Shown here one piece after another: positions 43,551 through 52,851 of a stretch of 64,000 nt of DNA. How positions within the stretch are numbered: position 1 is the stretch's first letter; each line of letters begins with the position of its first letter. Under the pieces are notes generated by a model that saw nothing but the letters and a program-made list of their open reading frames with translations, was not told the origin of the DNA and searched no databases. The position numbers and the translations under genes are program-made. Source of the stretch: Pseudomonas viridiflava (GTDB lineage: Bacteria; Pseudomonadota; Gammaproteobacteria; Pseudomonadales; Pseudomonadaceae); assembly GCF_900602065.1 (NCBI RefSeq), contig NZ_UWFN01000181.1, positions 1-64,000 on the forward strand, read 5' to 3'.

Positions 43551-45770
43551 TTAGCGTTTGAACAGCCCGCGCAGGGCGTCTTTCAGTTCTGGGCTGACTT
43601 TATCGCCGAGCTTCTCTTCGATCTTCTCGCCGAGCTTGTCGCCCGCCATTTTCGCGGCTACCTGGCCGAGGCCTTCCTTGTCGAGACGGCACGCTTTGGC
43701 GCCCAGTTCCAGTGGGCCGCGGCACTGTACAGGCCACTCGATACCGACGTAGCGCGGGTTGACCTCGCAGGCAGGGTCGGGCATCTCGGTCTTGTCGCCT
43801 TCGATGATGACGCCGACGTGGTAGTTCATGCCCAGCACGCGCAGGTCCACATCACCATTGCCGTTGACGGTCAGGCCGGGTATTTGCACCTTGAGGTCCG
43901 GGTTGCTGGCGACACCATTGCGGAAGGTCAGATTGCCATTGAGCTGGCGGAACGGTGTGTCCTTGCCGCGAGGTTCGCCGCTGAGCGTCTTGCGGTTAAG
44001 AATCGAGATGCCCTGGCAAAGCTGCTGCTCAAGGTTGGCATTGACCAGCACGCCATTGTTGAGCATGAAACTGGCAGTGCCGTTCAGGCTGTCGATCAGG
44101 GCTTTTTCGCTGTTGCCCTTGCCAGTCAGATCGCTGTTCAGGGTCAGCAGGCCTTTGACGGGCGGGTTTTGATCCTGGCTTTGCAGGAAGCGCTCGACCG
44201 GCACCTTGTTGATGCGCGTCTGCACGCTCATCAGCGGAACATCCGGGCGCACATCAAGATTGCCTTTGACGTCGAAATTGCCGTTGTAAAGATCGCCACG
44301 CAGGCTGTCGACTTTGACTACGCCATCCAGCGCCTGGGTTTTCAACACGGCGTTCTGGATCTGCAGTTTCTCGACAGTCAACGCGCCGAAGCTGATGTCT
44401 GCGTCGACATCAAGTTTGCGCATGCGCTCCAGTGGCAGCAGTTTTTCGGTGCTCCAGGCGGCCTTGGTCGGTTGCTCCGGCAGAGGCGTGGTGCCTGCGC
44501 CTGCCACCGCGGCGGCTTCACTGTTTTGCACTTCAGATTTGCGTGCTGCACTCGCGCCTTTTTTCTCTTCGCTTTCGGCTGGGCGATAGCGATCGGCGTT
44601 GAAAGTGTCAGCCTTGAGTTGCAGGCGCAGCGCCTGTTTGGCGAAGTCTTCAACGGCTACACGGCCGGTGAAGGTGCTGTCGTCGACTTTCAGGTTGAGC
44701 TCATCAAGCACCACGCTGTTTGGCGTGCCGCTGATGCGAGTGATCATTTCCACTTTGCTCAGGCTGCCTTCGCTCATGGCCGGAAGTGGCTGGCCGACGC
44801 TGTCGAGGAACGTGCGCAGATCAAACGGTGCGATGGACACTGCGCCAGTGACCTGCGGTGTCTTGTCCAGATCGCGCGCGCGGAAGTCGCCAAGCGCGCG
44901 CAGCTGGTTGGCAGACAACTTCATGTTGGTCCATTCGGCGACATTCGCGGCCAGATCGACCAGCAATTGGCCTTGCGCTGCGAAGGTCACGGTCTTGCCC
45001 TGGAGTGGCTCACCCGACGCTTCACCGGACAAGCGCATGTCACCAAACTGATAACGCTTGAGTGCGCGGTCCAGGCGCAGCTGGCCGACCAGTTCGGTCT
45101 TGGCGCGCATGACCGGTTGGGTTGTACCCAGAAACGCTGTCAGTTTGATCGGGATATCAGCGCCTTCGTGAACAGCGCCGGTGCTCAGCTGGATACTCTC
45201 GGCCGTGAACGACTGGCCTTTGCGCGCATCGACGTAATCTACCCGTGCGTTGTTCACGGTCAGGCTGTCGATATCGAGCTTGATCGGCTGAGAGGGCTTG
45301 TCTGGTTTGGGCGCTGGAGTCTGTTCGCCTGCGGCTGGAGCCGGTGTCGCAGCCACGTCCGACGGAGCAGGCTTGCCGATGTCTTCCCAGTTGCCATGAC
45401 CGTTTTCATCGCGGCTCAGGCTGAGGTTGAGGCCTTCGACCCGGACATCACTCATCTGTACTTCGCGACGCAGCAGCGGCAGTACGCGAACCGACAACCC
45501 CAGCATCTGCAGATCGGCAAAAGGTTTGGTCGGGTTGTTCAAGGTCGCAACGCTGGCTTCGTGCAGCTCCAGACCAAGCCACGGGAACAGGCTCCAGCCG
45601 ATATCCCCGTTGAGGGTCAGTTCAACGTGCGCCTTGTCGCGCGCCAGTTGGCGAATCTCGTCTTTATAGTCGTTGGGATCAAACAGATGGGTCAGGGCGA
45701 AGCCGAGAGCCACGATGATCAGCAACAGCCCGAGAACAAAAAGTCCCAGGATTTTGCCGAACGCTTTCAT
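43551..45770 (-). CDS. AsmA-family envelope protein
   Basis: A 739-residue AsmA-like protein with an N-terminal transmembrane anchor (ILGLFVLGLLLIIVALGFAL, about 7-27) and a long periplasmic part. AsmA N-terminal motifs such as HLFDPNDYKDEI, LNGDIGWSLFPWLGLELHEA and VEGLNLSLSRDENGHGNW are clear. The C-terminal block includes NSDLTGKGNSEKALIDSLNG. A Pro/Ala stretch (~135-155) forms a linker. AsmA-like proteins are implicated in phospholipid transport between membranes. Confidence 0.88.
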   Translation of the reverse strand: MKAFGKILGLFVLGLLLIIVALGFALTHLFDPNDYKDEIRQLARDKAHVELTLNGDIGWSLFPWLGLELHEASVATLNNPTKPFADLQMLGLSVRVLPLLRREVQMSDVRVEGLNLSLSRDENGHGNWEDIGKPAPSDVAATPAPAAGEQTPAPKPDKPSQPIKLDIDSLTVNNARVDYVDARKGQSFTAESIQLSTGAVHEGADIPIKLTAFLGTTQPVMRAKTELVGQLRLDRALKRYQFGDMRLSGEASGEPLQGKTVTFAAQGQLLVDLAANVAEWTNMKLSANQLRALGDFRARDLDKTPQVTGAVSIAPFDLRTFLDSVGQPLPAMSEGSLSKVEMITRISGTPNSVVLDELNLKVDDSTFTGRVAVEDFAKQALRLQLKADTFNADRYRPAESEEKKGASAARKSEVQNSEAAAVAGAGTTPLPEQPTKAAWSTEKLLPLERMRKLDVDADISFGALTVEKLQIQNAVLKTQALDGVVKVDSLRGDLYNGNFDVKGNLDVRPDVPLMSVQTRINKVPVERFLQSQDQNPPVKGLLTLNSDLTGKGNSEKALIDSLNGTASFMLNNGVLVNANLEQQLCQGISILNRKTLSGEPRGKDTPFRQLNGNLTFRNGVASNPDLKVQIPGLTVNGNGDVDLRVLGMNYHVGVIIEGDKTEMPDPACEVNPRYVGIEWPVQCRGPLELGAKACRLDKEGLGQVAAKMAGDKLGEKIEEKLGDKVSPELKDALRGLFKR

Positions 45771-45849
45771 GGGCGAGTCCTTGTAGTCGAACGTTTAAAA
45801 TTTGCCCGCGAGTATAACCTCCTCACGCAGGTGCAGGGTTTTGGATGCC

Positions 45850-46278
45850 TCAAGCCTGGCCTCGTTCAGCATTTTCGGCTTGAAAGAGTACTAACGGCAC
45901 CTGGAGTCTGGCCGCCAGAGCCTGGACTTCGGGAGGTTCGGCGGTTGCCAGCAAGCGTAGCTCGCAACCCGCCTGACGGGCTGATTTCTGCACTTCGCCG
46001 ATCAGTTGCCCGGCAAAGCCTCTGCGGCGAGTCGGGTTGCGTACGCATAAATGCGATAGCTCCCAGACCTTCGCGTGACGTTGCACAAGAGCACAACCTA
46101 ACAGTCGATCGTTTAGTCGGGCGGCAACGAAGGTGCCCTGCTCAAGGCCACTTTCGATCAGTTGCACAGCATCAGTAAAAGGCGGGAATAGCCAGGCGGG
46201 TGCATCACGGTAGATCTTCTGTAAATCCACCTGATCCTGATAAGTGGCCGACTGAAGAAACTCAACGACGATAGGCAT
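45850..46278 (-). CDS. GNAT-family protein resembling PanM/PanZ
   Basis: A 142-residue acetyltransferase-fold protein. The acetyl-CoA loop LCVRNPTRRRGFAGQLIGEV fits motif A of the GNAT fold. DQVDLQKIY near the N-terminus and FVAARLNDRLLG match the corresponding PanZ (PanM) segments, which is the acetyl-CoA sensor that promotes maturation of PanD. Whether it performs that task here is unproven. The ATG at 46278 (MPIVVEF) is used because the upstream codons lack a ribosome site. Confidence 0.72.
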   Translation of the reverse strand: MPIVVEFLQSATYQDQVDLQKIYRDAPAWLFPPFTDAVQLIESGLEQGTFVAARLNDRLLGCALVQRHAKVWELSHLCVRNPTRRRGFAGQLIGEVQKSARQAGCELRLLATAEPPEVQALAARLQVPLVLFQAENAERGQA

Positions 46279-46534
46279 GAAATGTCCTCTGGCGACGGGC
46301 GGCACCGGCGATTGTGCCCTAAATACAAGAGGCAAAGCGCTGACGTCAAAAAAAGTGATGTCAAAACGCCTTTTTTTAATTGACAGATGATAATCTCCCG
46401 CCGTTCGCTAATCCGGTGCGTCGATTTGTCACGTATTCGGGAACTCTGCCGATAAAACGGTCGTTGCCTACGCGCACGGAGGCTGTGGGTGGAACGTAGA
46501 CACCTTGTGAGCTTCTTTTTCTGGGGATAAAACA

Positions 46535-48196
46535 ATGAGTACAAGCACTGCGTTGGGCGGTTCACCCGCACAGCCTGCGTTCTTGTCCAAAGAACGCATC
46601 ATCGCCAAGCCAGGTTTCAACCGCTGGCTGGTACCACCGGCAGCATTGGCTATTCACCTGTGCATCGGCATGGCGTATGGCTTCTCCGTGTTCTGGCTGC
46701 CGTTGTCCAAGGCAGTTGGCATCAAGGCTCCAGTAGCCTGTGCACCTGACATGAGCTTCTTCGCACAGATTTTCTCGTCTGCTTGCGACTGGCCCATCTC
46801 CATGCTGGGCTGGATCTACACCCTGTTCTTCATCTTCCTGGGTTGCTCGGCTGCCATCTGGGGTGGCTGGCTGGAACACGCAGGCCCGCGCAAGGCCGGT
46901 GTGGTATCGGCTCTGTGCTGGTGTGGCGGTCTGCTGATATCTGCGTTGGGGATTTATACCCACCAGATATGGCTGATGTGGGTCGGCTCCGGTGTGATCG
47001 GCGGTATCGGTCTCGGGCTCGGCTACATCTCGCCGGTCTCGACCCTGATCAAGTGGTTCCCGGACAAGCGCGGCATGGCTACCGGCATGGCGATCATGGG
47101 CTTCGGCGGCGGCGCGATGGTAGGTGCTCCACTGGCTGCAGCGCTGATGAACCATTTCGCTTCGCCTGAAGGCGTGGGCGTCTGGCAGAGCTTCGTGGTG
47201 ATGGCGGTGATCTACTTCATCTTCATGATCGGTGGCGCACTGTCTTACCGCGTTCCGCCAACTGGCTGGAAACCGGAAGGCTGGACTGCTCCCGTCAAGA
47301 AAGCCAACAACGCGATGATCACCAACCGTCACGTACACGTGAACGTGGCCTGGAAAACACCGCAATTCCGTCTGGTATGGCTGGTGCTCTGCCTGAACGT
47401 TTCTGCCGGTATCGGTATTCTGGGTATGGCTTCGCCGCTGCTGCAGGAAGTCTTCGCCGGTAAGCTGCTGGGCCTCGACCTGGCGTTCAACCAGCTTGAT
47501 GCTGCTCAGTTGGGCCAGATCGCCGCCATCGCTGCGGGCTTCACCGGCCTGTTGAGTCTGTTCAACATCGGTGGTCGCTTCTTCTGGGCTTCGTTCTCGG
47601 ATTACCTGGGTCGCAAAAACACCTACTTCGTGTTCTTCGCCTTGGGCTTCCTGCTCTACGCGCTGGTACCAAGCCTGAGCCACATGGGCAGCGTTGCACT
47701 GTTCGTAGCCGCGTTCTGCGTGATCCTGTCGATGTACGGCGGTGGTTTCGCAACCGTTCCGGCCTACCTGGCTGACCTGTTCGGTACGCAAATGGTTGGC
47801 GCGATCCACGGTCGTCTGCTGACTGCCTGGGCTGCGGCGGGCATCCTCGGTCCGGTTCTGGTCAACTACCTGCGTGAATATCAGCTGAGCCACGGCGTTG
47901 CCCGTGCCGATGCTTACGATATGACCCTGTACATCCTGGCCGGTCTGCTGGTGCTGGGCTTCATCTGCAACCTGCTGGTTCGTCCGGTGGCTGACAAGTA
48001 CTTCATGACTGATGAAGAACTGGCTGTCGAGCAATCCTACGGTATGGACAAAGGCGCGGATCACACCACCGTTCTTGAGTGGAAAGCCGATCCGGGCAGC
48101 AAGCCACTGGCTATCGCCGCCTGGCTGGCAGTAGGCATCCCACTGGCGTGGGGCGTCTGGATCACTCTGCAGAAGACTGCGGTGTTGTTCCACTAA
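46535..48196 (+). CDS. OFA-family MFS transporter (oxalate/formate antiporter-like)
   Basis: A 553-residue inner-membrane transporter with 12 hydrophobic helices. Its second transmembrane region opens MAYGFSVFWLPLSKAVG, and the typical MFS loop KWFPDKRGMATGMAIMGFGG appears between TM4 and TM5. A second half follows with GLLSLFNIGGRFFWASFSDYLGRKNTYF. The central insertion APDMSFFAQIFSSACDW is unusual. Substrates of OFA members include oxalate, formate and monocarboxylates. The gene lies alone, divergent from the GNAT gene. Confidence 0.87.
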   Translation: MSTSTALGGSPAQPAFLSKERIIAKPGFNRWLVPPAALAIHLCIGMAYGFSVFWLPLSKAVGIKAPVACAPDMSFFAQIFSSACDWPISMLGWIYTLFFIFLGCSAAIWGGWLEHAGPRKAGVVSALCWCGGLLISALGIYTHQIWLMWVGSGVIGGIGLGLGYISPVSTLIKWFPDKRGMATGMAIMGFGGGAMVGAPLAAALMNHFASPEGVGVWQSFVVMAVIYFIFMIGGALSYRVPPTGWKPEGWTAPVKKANNAMITNRHVHVNVAWKTPQFRLVWLVLCLNVSAGIGILGMASPLLQEVFAGKLLGLDLAFNQLDAAQLGQIAAIAAGFTGLLSLFNIGGRFFWASFSDYLGRKNTYFVFFALGFLLYALVPSLSHMGSVALFVAAFCVILSMYGGGFATVPAYLADLFGTQMVGAIHGRLLTAWAAAGILGPVLVNYLREYQLSHGVARADAYDMTLYILAGLLVLGFICNLLVRPVADKYFMTDEELAVEQSYGMDKGADHTTVLEWKADPGSKPLAIAAWLAVGIPLAWGVWITLQKTAVLFH

Positions 48197-48244
48197 GTAC
48201 GCTGTAGAGGCTAGCAACCCAAGCCTCATGTTGGAACGCTGTGT

Positions 48245-48332
48245 TGTGGGAGCCGGGCTTGCCCGCGATAAGGTCGACGCGATTCACTTTAGATCGCGTC
48301 CAGCCTTATCGCGGGCAAGCACCGCTCCCACA
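48245..48332. repeat. REPIN, twin of the 8644 element
   Basis: TTGTGGGAGCCGGGCTTGCC with the arm GCGGGCAAGCACCGCTCCCACA; inner arm GCGTCCAGCCTTATCGCGG is the same as at 8644-8732. It lies between the transporter stop and the his promoter, so it may end the transporter transcript. Confidence 0.85.
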
Positions 48333-48441
48333 TTGGCCCGAGTCTGCGGTGCGATCCCCGAGTAAAAACCGATTTATTTGCACCAAAAAGCAGCATCCTT
48401 CCGTAATTCGTCGTCTTCTCTCTTTCCCTTCTTCTGTTTGC

Positions 48442-48470
48442 TTCATGCCAGCCGGTTCTGGGCCTATAAT
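48442..48470 (+). promoter_or_regulatory. Probable sigma-70 promoter of the his operon
   Basis: A consensus TATAAT at 48465-48470 is preceded 17 bases upstream by a weak -35 (TTCATG). It lies 38 bases before hisB. Only the -10 is strong. Confidence 0.6.
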
Positions 48471-48508
48471 GCTCGCCTTTTTCGCCCAATGATTTTGCGG
48501 AGCTGGTG

Positions 48509-49102
48509 ATGGCCGAACGTAAGGCGTACGTCGAGCGTAATACTCTGGAAACCCAGATCAACGCTTCGATCAACCTGGATGGCACCGGAAAGGCCCGATT
48601 CGATATCGGCGTGCCTTTTCTTGAGCACATGCTCGACCAGATCGCCCGTCACGGGCTGATCGATCTGGATATCAACTGTAAAGGCGACCTTGAGATCGAC
48701 GATCACCATACGGTGGAAGATGTCGGTATCACTCTGGGTCAGGCTTTCAGCAAAGCTATCGGCGACAAGAAAGGCATCCGTCGTTATGGCCATGCCTACG
48801 TGCCGCTGGATGAAGCGCTGTCACGCGTAGTCATCGACTTCTCGGGTCGTCCAGGCCTGCAAATGCATGTGCCGTACACCCGCGCTGTTGTGGGCGGCTT
48901 TGACGTGGACTTGTTCCAGGAGTTTTTCCAGGGCTTCGTCAACCACGCCAATGTGACCTTGCACATCGACAACCTACGTGGCACCAACACTCACCACCAG
49001 ATCGAAACCGTCTTCAAGGCCTTCGGTCGCGCACTGCGCATGGCGGTTGAGCTGGATGATCGTATGGCCGGGCAAATGCCTTCGACCAAGGGTGTGCTCT
49101 GA
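48509..49102 (+). CDS. hisB: HisB, imidazoleglycerol-phosphate dehydratase
   Basis: A 197-residue monofunctional IGPD for step six of histidine synthesis. Two half-repeats with metal-binding HHxxED/E motifs are present: [17 protein letters not shown] and the second [31 protein letters not shown] is conserved. The ATG at 48509 is used; a GTG one codon earlier is also in frame. It overlaps hisH by one base (TGATG). Confidence 0.97.
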   Translation: MAERKAYVERNTLETQINASINLDGTGKARFDIGVPFLEHMLDQIARHGLIDLDINCKGDLEIDDHHTVEDVGITLGQAFSKAIGDKKGIRRYGHAYVPLDEALSRVVIDFSGRPGLQMHVPYTRAVVGGFDVDLFQEFFQGFVNHANVTLHIDNLRGTNTHHQIETVFKAFGRALRMAVELDDRMAGQMPSTKGVL

Positions 49103-49740
49103 TGCAGACAGTCGCGGTCATCGATTACGGCATGGGCAACCTGCACTCGGTTGCCAAGGCGCTTGAGCACGTTGGCGCTGGCCGGGTGCACATCACCAGC
49201 GACGCCAATGTGATTCGTGAAGCCGACCGCGTGGTGTTTCCTGGCGTGGGTGCGATTCGTGACTGCATGGCTGAAATTCGCCGCCTTGAGTTTGATTCGC
49301 TGGTGCGTGAAGTCAGCCAGGATCGCCCGTTTCTCGGTATTTGCGTCGGCATGCAAGCCTTGCTCGACAGCAGTGAAGAGAATGGCGGCGTGGATTGCAT
49401 CGGCATGTTCCCCGGCCAGGTGAAGTTCTTCGGCAAGGATCTGCATGAAGACGGCGCGCATTTGAAGGTGCCGCACATGGGCTGGAACGAAGTTGCGCAG
49501 GCAGTGGATCACCCGCTGTGGCACAGCATTCCGGACATGGCGCGTTTTTACTTCGTGCACAGCTTCTACATTGATGCGGCCAATCAGCGTCAGGTTGTGG
49601 GGCGCGGTCACTACGGCGTCGACTTCGCCGCAGCGCTGGCTGACGGTTCGCGCTTTGCCGTGCAGTTCCACCCGGAGAAGAGTCATACCCATGGCCTGCA
49701 GTTGCTGCAGAACTTCGCCGCATGGGATGGTCGCTGGTAA
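49102..49740 (+). CDS. hisH: HisH, glutaminase subunit of imidazole glycerol-phosphate synthase
   Basis: A 212-residue class I glutamine amidotransferase. Nucleophile C81 lies in LGICVGMQ, with H190 and E192 in [23 protein letters not shown] is the normal N-terminus. It supplies ammonia to HisF, which is encoded further downstream, with hisA and a DUF2164 gene between them. Confidence 0.97.
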   Translation: MQTVAVIDYGMGNLHSVAKALEHVGAGRVHITSDANVIREADRVVFPGVGAIRDCMAEIRRLEFDSLVREVSQDRPFLGICVGMQALLDSSEENGGVDCIGMFPGQVKFFGKDLHEDGAHLKVPHMGWNEVAQAVDHPLWHSIPDMARFYFVHSFYIDAANQRQVVGRGHYGVDFAAALADGSRFAVQFHPEKSHTHGLQLLQNFAAWDGRW

Positions 49741-49745
49741 TCGTT

Positions 49746-50006
49746 ATGGCCAAAGGTAAAAACAAGCCGCCGATCCTGACGCTGAGTGCCGAGCACGAGC
49801 AGCAGGCCATCGACAAGCTCAAGCGGCTGTTCTCTCAACGCTTCGAACTGGACCTGGGTTCGTTCGAAGTCGCCGAGGTGCTTGAGTTCTTTACCAGCGA
49901 GATTGCCCCGCATTATTACAATCGAGCGATTTTCGATGTTCAGCAGCACCTCAAAGAGAGGTTCGAGAGCATCGAGAGTGACCTTTGGGCGCTCGAGAAG
50001 AATTGA
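49746..50006 (+). CDS. DUF2164 family protein
   Basis: An 86-residue protein of the DUF2164 family, beginning MAKGKNKPPILTLSAEHEQQ. FELDLGSFEVAEVLEFFTSE is the conserved core, followed by IAPHYYNRAIFDVQ. It lies five bases after hisH and is co-transcribed with the his genes in pseudomonads. No histidine-related function is known. Confidence 0.85.
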   Translation: MAKGKNKPPILTLSAEHEQQAIDKLKRLFSQRFELDLGSFEVAEVLEFFTSEIAPHYYNRAIFDVQQHLKERFESIESDLWALEKN

Positions 50007-50010
50007 ATAG

Positions 50011-50091
50011 AAGCAGCTTCAAGCGACAAGCCTCAAGCTGCAAGAATTGTCGGGTACGCATGCTTGCAGCTTATGGCTTGCAGCTTGTGGC
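50011..50091. repeat. AGCTTGAAGCTTGCAGCTT-type repeat
   Basis: AGCTTCAAGCGACAAGCCTC and AAGCTGCAAG face GCTTGCAGCTTATGGCTTGC and AGCTTGTGGCT. It is a different, older-looking Pseudomonas palindromic element built from AAGCTGCAAG words, and it separates the DUF2164 gene from hisA. Confidence 0.7.
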
Positions 50092-50112
50092 TCTTTTGAC
50101 GAAGGAAAAAGC

Positions 50113-50850
50113 ATGCTGATCATCCCCGCTATCGATCTTAAAGACGGTGCCTGTGTGCGTCTGCGCCAAGGCCGGATGGAAGATTCCACTGTGTTCTCCG
50201 ATGACCCGGTTGCCATGGCTGCCAAATGGGTTGATGGCGGTTGCCGCCGTCTCCATCTGGTCGACCTGAATGGTGCCTTTGAAGGCCAGCCGGTCAACGG
50301 TGACGTGGTTACCGCCATCGCCAAGCGCTATCCGACACTGCCGATCCAGATTGGCGGTGGTATCCGCTCGCTGGAAACCATCGAGCACTACGTGAAAGCG
50401 GGCGTCAGCTACGTGATCATCGGCACCAAGGCTGTCAAAGAGCCTGAATTTGTTGCTGAAGCGTGCCGTGCGTTCCCTGGCAAAGTGATCGTTGGTCTGG
50501 ATGCAAAAGACGGTTTTGTGGCGACTGATGGCTGGGCTGAAGTCAGCACTGTGCAGGTCATTGATCTGGCCAAGCGTTTCGAAGCTGACGGTGTCTCTGC
50601 CATCGTTTATACCGACATCGCCAAAGACGGCATGATGCAGGGCTGCAATATTCCGTTCACGGCTGCGCTGGCTGCTGCGACGCGGATCCCTGTGATTGCT
50701 TCCGGTGGTATCCACAACCTGGGCGATATCCGTGCGTTGCTGGACGCCAAGGCTCCGGGGATCATCGGTGCAATCACCGGCCGTGCGATCTACGAAGGCA
50801 CGCTGGATGTGGCTGAAGCTCAGGCGCTGTGTGACAGCTACCAGCGCTAA
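50113..50850 (+). CDS. hisA: HisA, ProFAR isomerase
   Basis: A 245-residue beta/alpha-barrel isomerase. The catalytic Asp near the N-terminus is in [18 protein letters not shown], the second catalytic Asp in [13 protein letters not shown], and the phosphate-binding GGIRSL and [10 protein letters not shown] are present. The ATG at 50113 has AAGGAAAAAGC upstream. Confidence 0.97.
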   Translation: MLIIPAIDLKDGACVRLRQGRMEDSTVFSDDPVAMAAKWVDGGCRRLHLVDLNGAFEGQPVNGDVVTAIAKRYPTLPIQIGGGIRSLETIEHYVKAGVSYVIIGTKAVKEPEFVAEACRAFPGKVIVGLDAKDGFVATDGWAEVSTVQVIDLAKRFEADGVSAIVYTDIAKDGMMQGCNIPFTAALAAATRIPVIASGGIHNLGDIRALLDAKAPGIIGAITGRAIYEGTLDVAEAQALCDSYQR

Positions 50851-50897
50851 ACCGCTTCTGACTTCCTGATACCTCGCTGTATGGCATTGACGCAGAA

Positions 50898-50989
50898 CCT
50901 GTGGGAGCGAATTTATTCGCGAAAGCGGTGTGTCAGCCCCTGATTTATTTTCAGGCCTGGCCACTTCGCGAATAAATTCGCTCCCACGG
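50898..50989. repeat. REPIN between hisA and hisF (GAATTTATTCGCGAA class)
   Basis: CCTGTGGGAGCGAATTTATT and arm AATAAATTCGCTCCCACGG. The arms are nearly perfect over more than 20 bases and lie in the 204-base gap between the two barrel genes. Confidence 0.85.
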
Positions 50990-51054
50990 AGATACACGTC
51001 CGGTTCGAGCAGTTGTGTGTTGTTCGATGGTTATCTGTTTCGGAGATTAAGCCC

Positions 51055-51825
51055 ATGGCCCTGGCCAAACGCATCATCCCTTGCCTGGACGTCGACAACG
51101 GTCGTGTGGTCAAGGGCGTCAAGTTCGAGAACATCCGTGACGCTGGCGATCCGGTTGAAATTGCGCGTCTGTACGATGAGCAGGGCGCTGACGAAATCAC
51201 CTTTCTGGACATCACCGCCAGTGTCGATGGCCGAGATACCACGTTGCATACCGTCGAACGCATGGCCAGCCAGGTGTTTATCCCGCTGACTGTGGGCGGT
51301 GGCGTGCGTACCGTGCAGGACATCCGCAATCTGCTTAACGCGGGTGCCGACAAGGTATCGATCAACACGGCTGCGGTGTTCAACCCTGAGTTCGTCGCCG
51401 AAGCCGCTCAGCATTTTGGTTCGCAGTGCATCGTGGTCGCCATCGACGCCAAGAAAGTCTCGCTACCGGGTGAAACCCCGCGTTGGGAAATCTTCACCCA
51501 TGGCGGCCGCAAGCCAACGGGGCTGGACGCTGTGTTGTGGGCCAAGAAGATGGAAGATCTCGGTGCCGGTGAGATTCTGCTGACCAGCATGGATCAGGAC
51601 GGCATGAAGAACGGCTTTGATCTGGGCGTAACCCGCGCAATCAGTGACGCGCTGGGGATTCCGGTGATTGCCTCGGGCGGCGTTGGCAACCTTCAACACC
51701 TGGCTGACGGTGTGATTGAAGGCCACGCCAGTGCTGTATTGGCAGCGAGCATTTTCCACTTCGGTGAATACACCGTACCGGAAGCCAAGGCCTACATGGC
51801 CGCGCGCGGGATTGTGGTTCGCTGA
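51055..51825 (+). CDS. hisF: HisF, cyclase subunit of imidazole glycerol-phosphate synthase
   Basis: A 256-residue barrel. Catalytic Asp11 is in [16 protein letters not shown] and catalytic Asp130 in [29 protein letters not shown] and the phosphate sites SGGVGNLQH are present. It pairs with HisH. The ATG at 51055 is the usual start. Confidence 0.97.
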   Translation: MALAKRIIPCLDVDNGRVVKGVKFENIRDAGDPVEIARLYDEQGADEITFLDITASVDGRDTTLHTVERMASQVFIPLTVGGGVRTVQDIRNLLNAGADKVSINTAAVFNPEFVAEAAQHFGSQCIVVAIDAKKVSLPGETPRWEIFTHGGRKPTGLDAVLWAKKMEDLGAGEILLTSMDQDGMKNGFDLGVTRAISDALGIPVIASGGVGNLQHLADGVIEGHASAVLAASIFHFGEYTVPEAKAYMAARGIVVR

Positions 51826-51841
51826 GATTCGCGTCCTCACT

Positions 51842-51933
51842 CTGTAGGCGCTGTCGAGCCCCGCGAGGCTGCGATAGCGGTGTACCTGATACGACGCGCT
51901 ATCGCAGCCTCGCGGGGCTCGACAGCTCCTACG
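51842..51933. repeat. REPIN (GAGCCCCGCGAGGCTGCGA class)
   Basis: CTGTAGGCGCTGTCGAGCCC and arm GGGGCTCGACAGCTCCTACGG; arms continue through CGCGAGGCTGCGATAGCG. A further sequence class. It follows hisF and may act as a terminator. Confidence 0.83.
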
Positions 51934-52045
51934 GTTCAAGTTGTGCTTAAGCTTTATCGGCGCTCTGTTGGCAATGCGCCATGTCTGCTGGACAAGCGCT
52001 TTTGAGCGCTGCACTCTGTCTGCCTTCAGCGTATGGAGAGCGCCA

Positions 52046-52822
52046 ATGTTCAAATCCCGTTTTATTGCCCTTACGGCCTTTAGCGCTTTGCTCATTAGTG
52101 CCACCGAGGCTGCAATGGCCGACGACGCCATCGAGGCGCCGGGACGCGATTCCATTGTGCTGATGACCGAAAACCTGCCGCCCTACAACATGGCGATAGA
52201 CGGCAAGAATTTCGCTCAGGAAAGTAACATTGAAGGCGTCGCTGCCGAAGTGGTGCGTGAGACCTTCAAGCGCGCCGGGATTGGTTACAGCATGACGTTG
52301 CGCTTTCCTTGGGAACGCATCTACAAGCTTGCTCTGGAAAAGCCCGGCTACGCGGTGTTTTCCACTGCGCGTTTGCCCGAGCGGGAAAACCTCTTCAAAT
52401 GGGTTGGGCCAGTGGGTTCCTATGACTGGATCATGTTGGCCAAGGCCGACAGTCCAATCAAGCTGACCAGTCTGGAGCAGGCCAAGGCTTACCGTATTGG
52501 TGCATACAAAGGTGACGCCATCGGTGAACGGTTGCTGGCCCAAGGGCTGAACCCGATCCTGCTGCTGCGCGATCAGGACAATGCCAAAAAACTGGTCAAC
52601 GGGCAGATCGACCTGTGGGCGGCGGGCGATCCGACCGGACCTTATCTGGCCAGAATTGAAGGCGTGACCGGTCTCAAGACCGTGTTGCGTTTCCATCATG
52701 CTGACCTGTATCTGGCCTTGAACAAGGCCACGCCCGATGAAGTGGTGAACAAGCTGCAGGCGTCACTGGACCAGCTGCGTGCGGAAGGCGTTGTGGATAA
52801 GATTCTGTCCCGATATCGCTGA
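52046..52822 (+). CDS. Periplasmic solute-binding protein, family 3
   Basis: A 258-residue secreted protein with a signal peptide ending near ATEAAMADD. The substrate-binding core resembles polar amino-acid-type binding proteins (SIVLMTENLPPYNM; GVAAEVVRETFKRAGI; YRIGAYKGDAIGERL; LNKATPDEVVNKLQASLDQL). No permease or ATPase is adjacent, so it may serve a distant transporter or a sensor. The ATG at 52046 begins a proper signal peptide. Confidence 0.85.
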   Translation: MFKSRFIALTAFSALLISATEAAMADDAIEAPGRDSIVLMTENLPPYNMAIDGKNFAQESNIEGVAAEVVRETFKRAGIGYSMTLRFPWERIYKLALEKPGYAVFSTARLPERENLFKWVGPVGSYDWIMLAKADSPIKLTSLEQAKAYRIGAYKGDAIGERLLAQGLNPILLLRDQDNAKKLVNGQIDLWAAGDPTGPYLARIEGVTGLKTVLRFHHADLYLALNKATPDEVVNKLQASLDQLRAEGVVDKILSRYR

Positions 52823-52851
52823 TACCCAGACCAGGTCCGTCCTTCAGGTTC

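Noticed and set aside
43818..46178. 786-codon open frame on the plus strand
   Set aside because: It lies opposite the asmA gene, which has clear AsmA motifs, and extends only because of high-GC codon bias.
46562..48229. 555-codon open frame on the minus strand
   Set aside because: It is antisense to the OFA transporter. It is rich in His/Gln/Arg and has no domain, typical of shadow frames.
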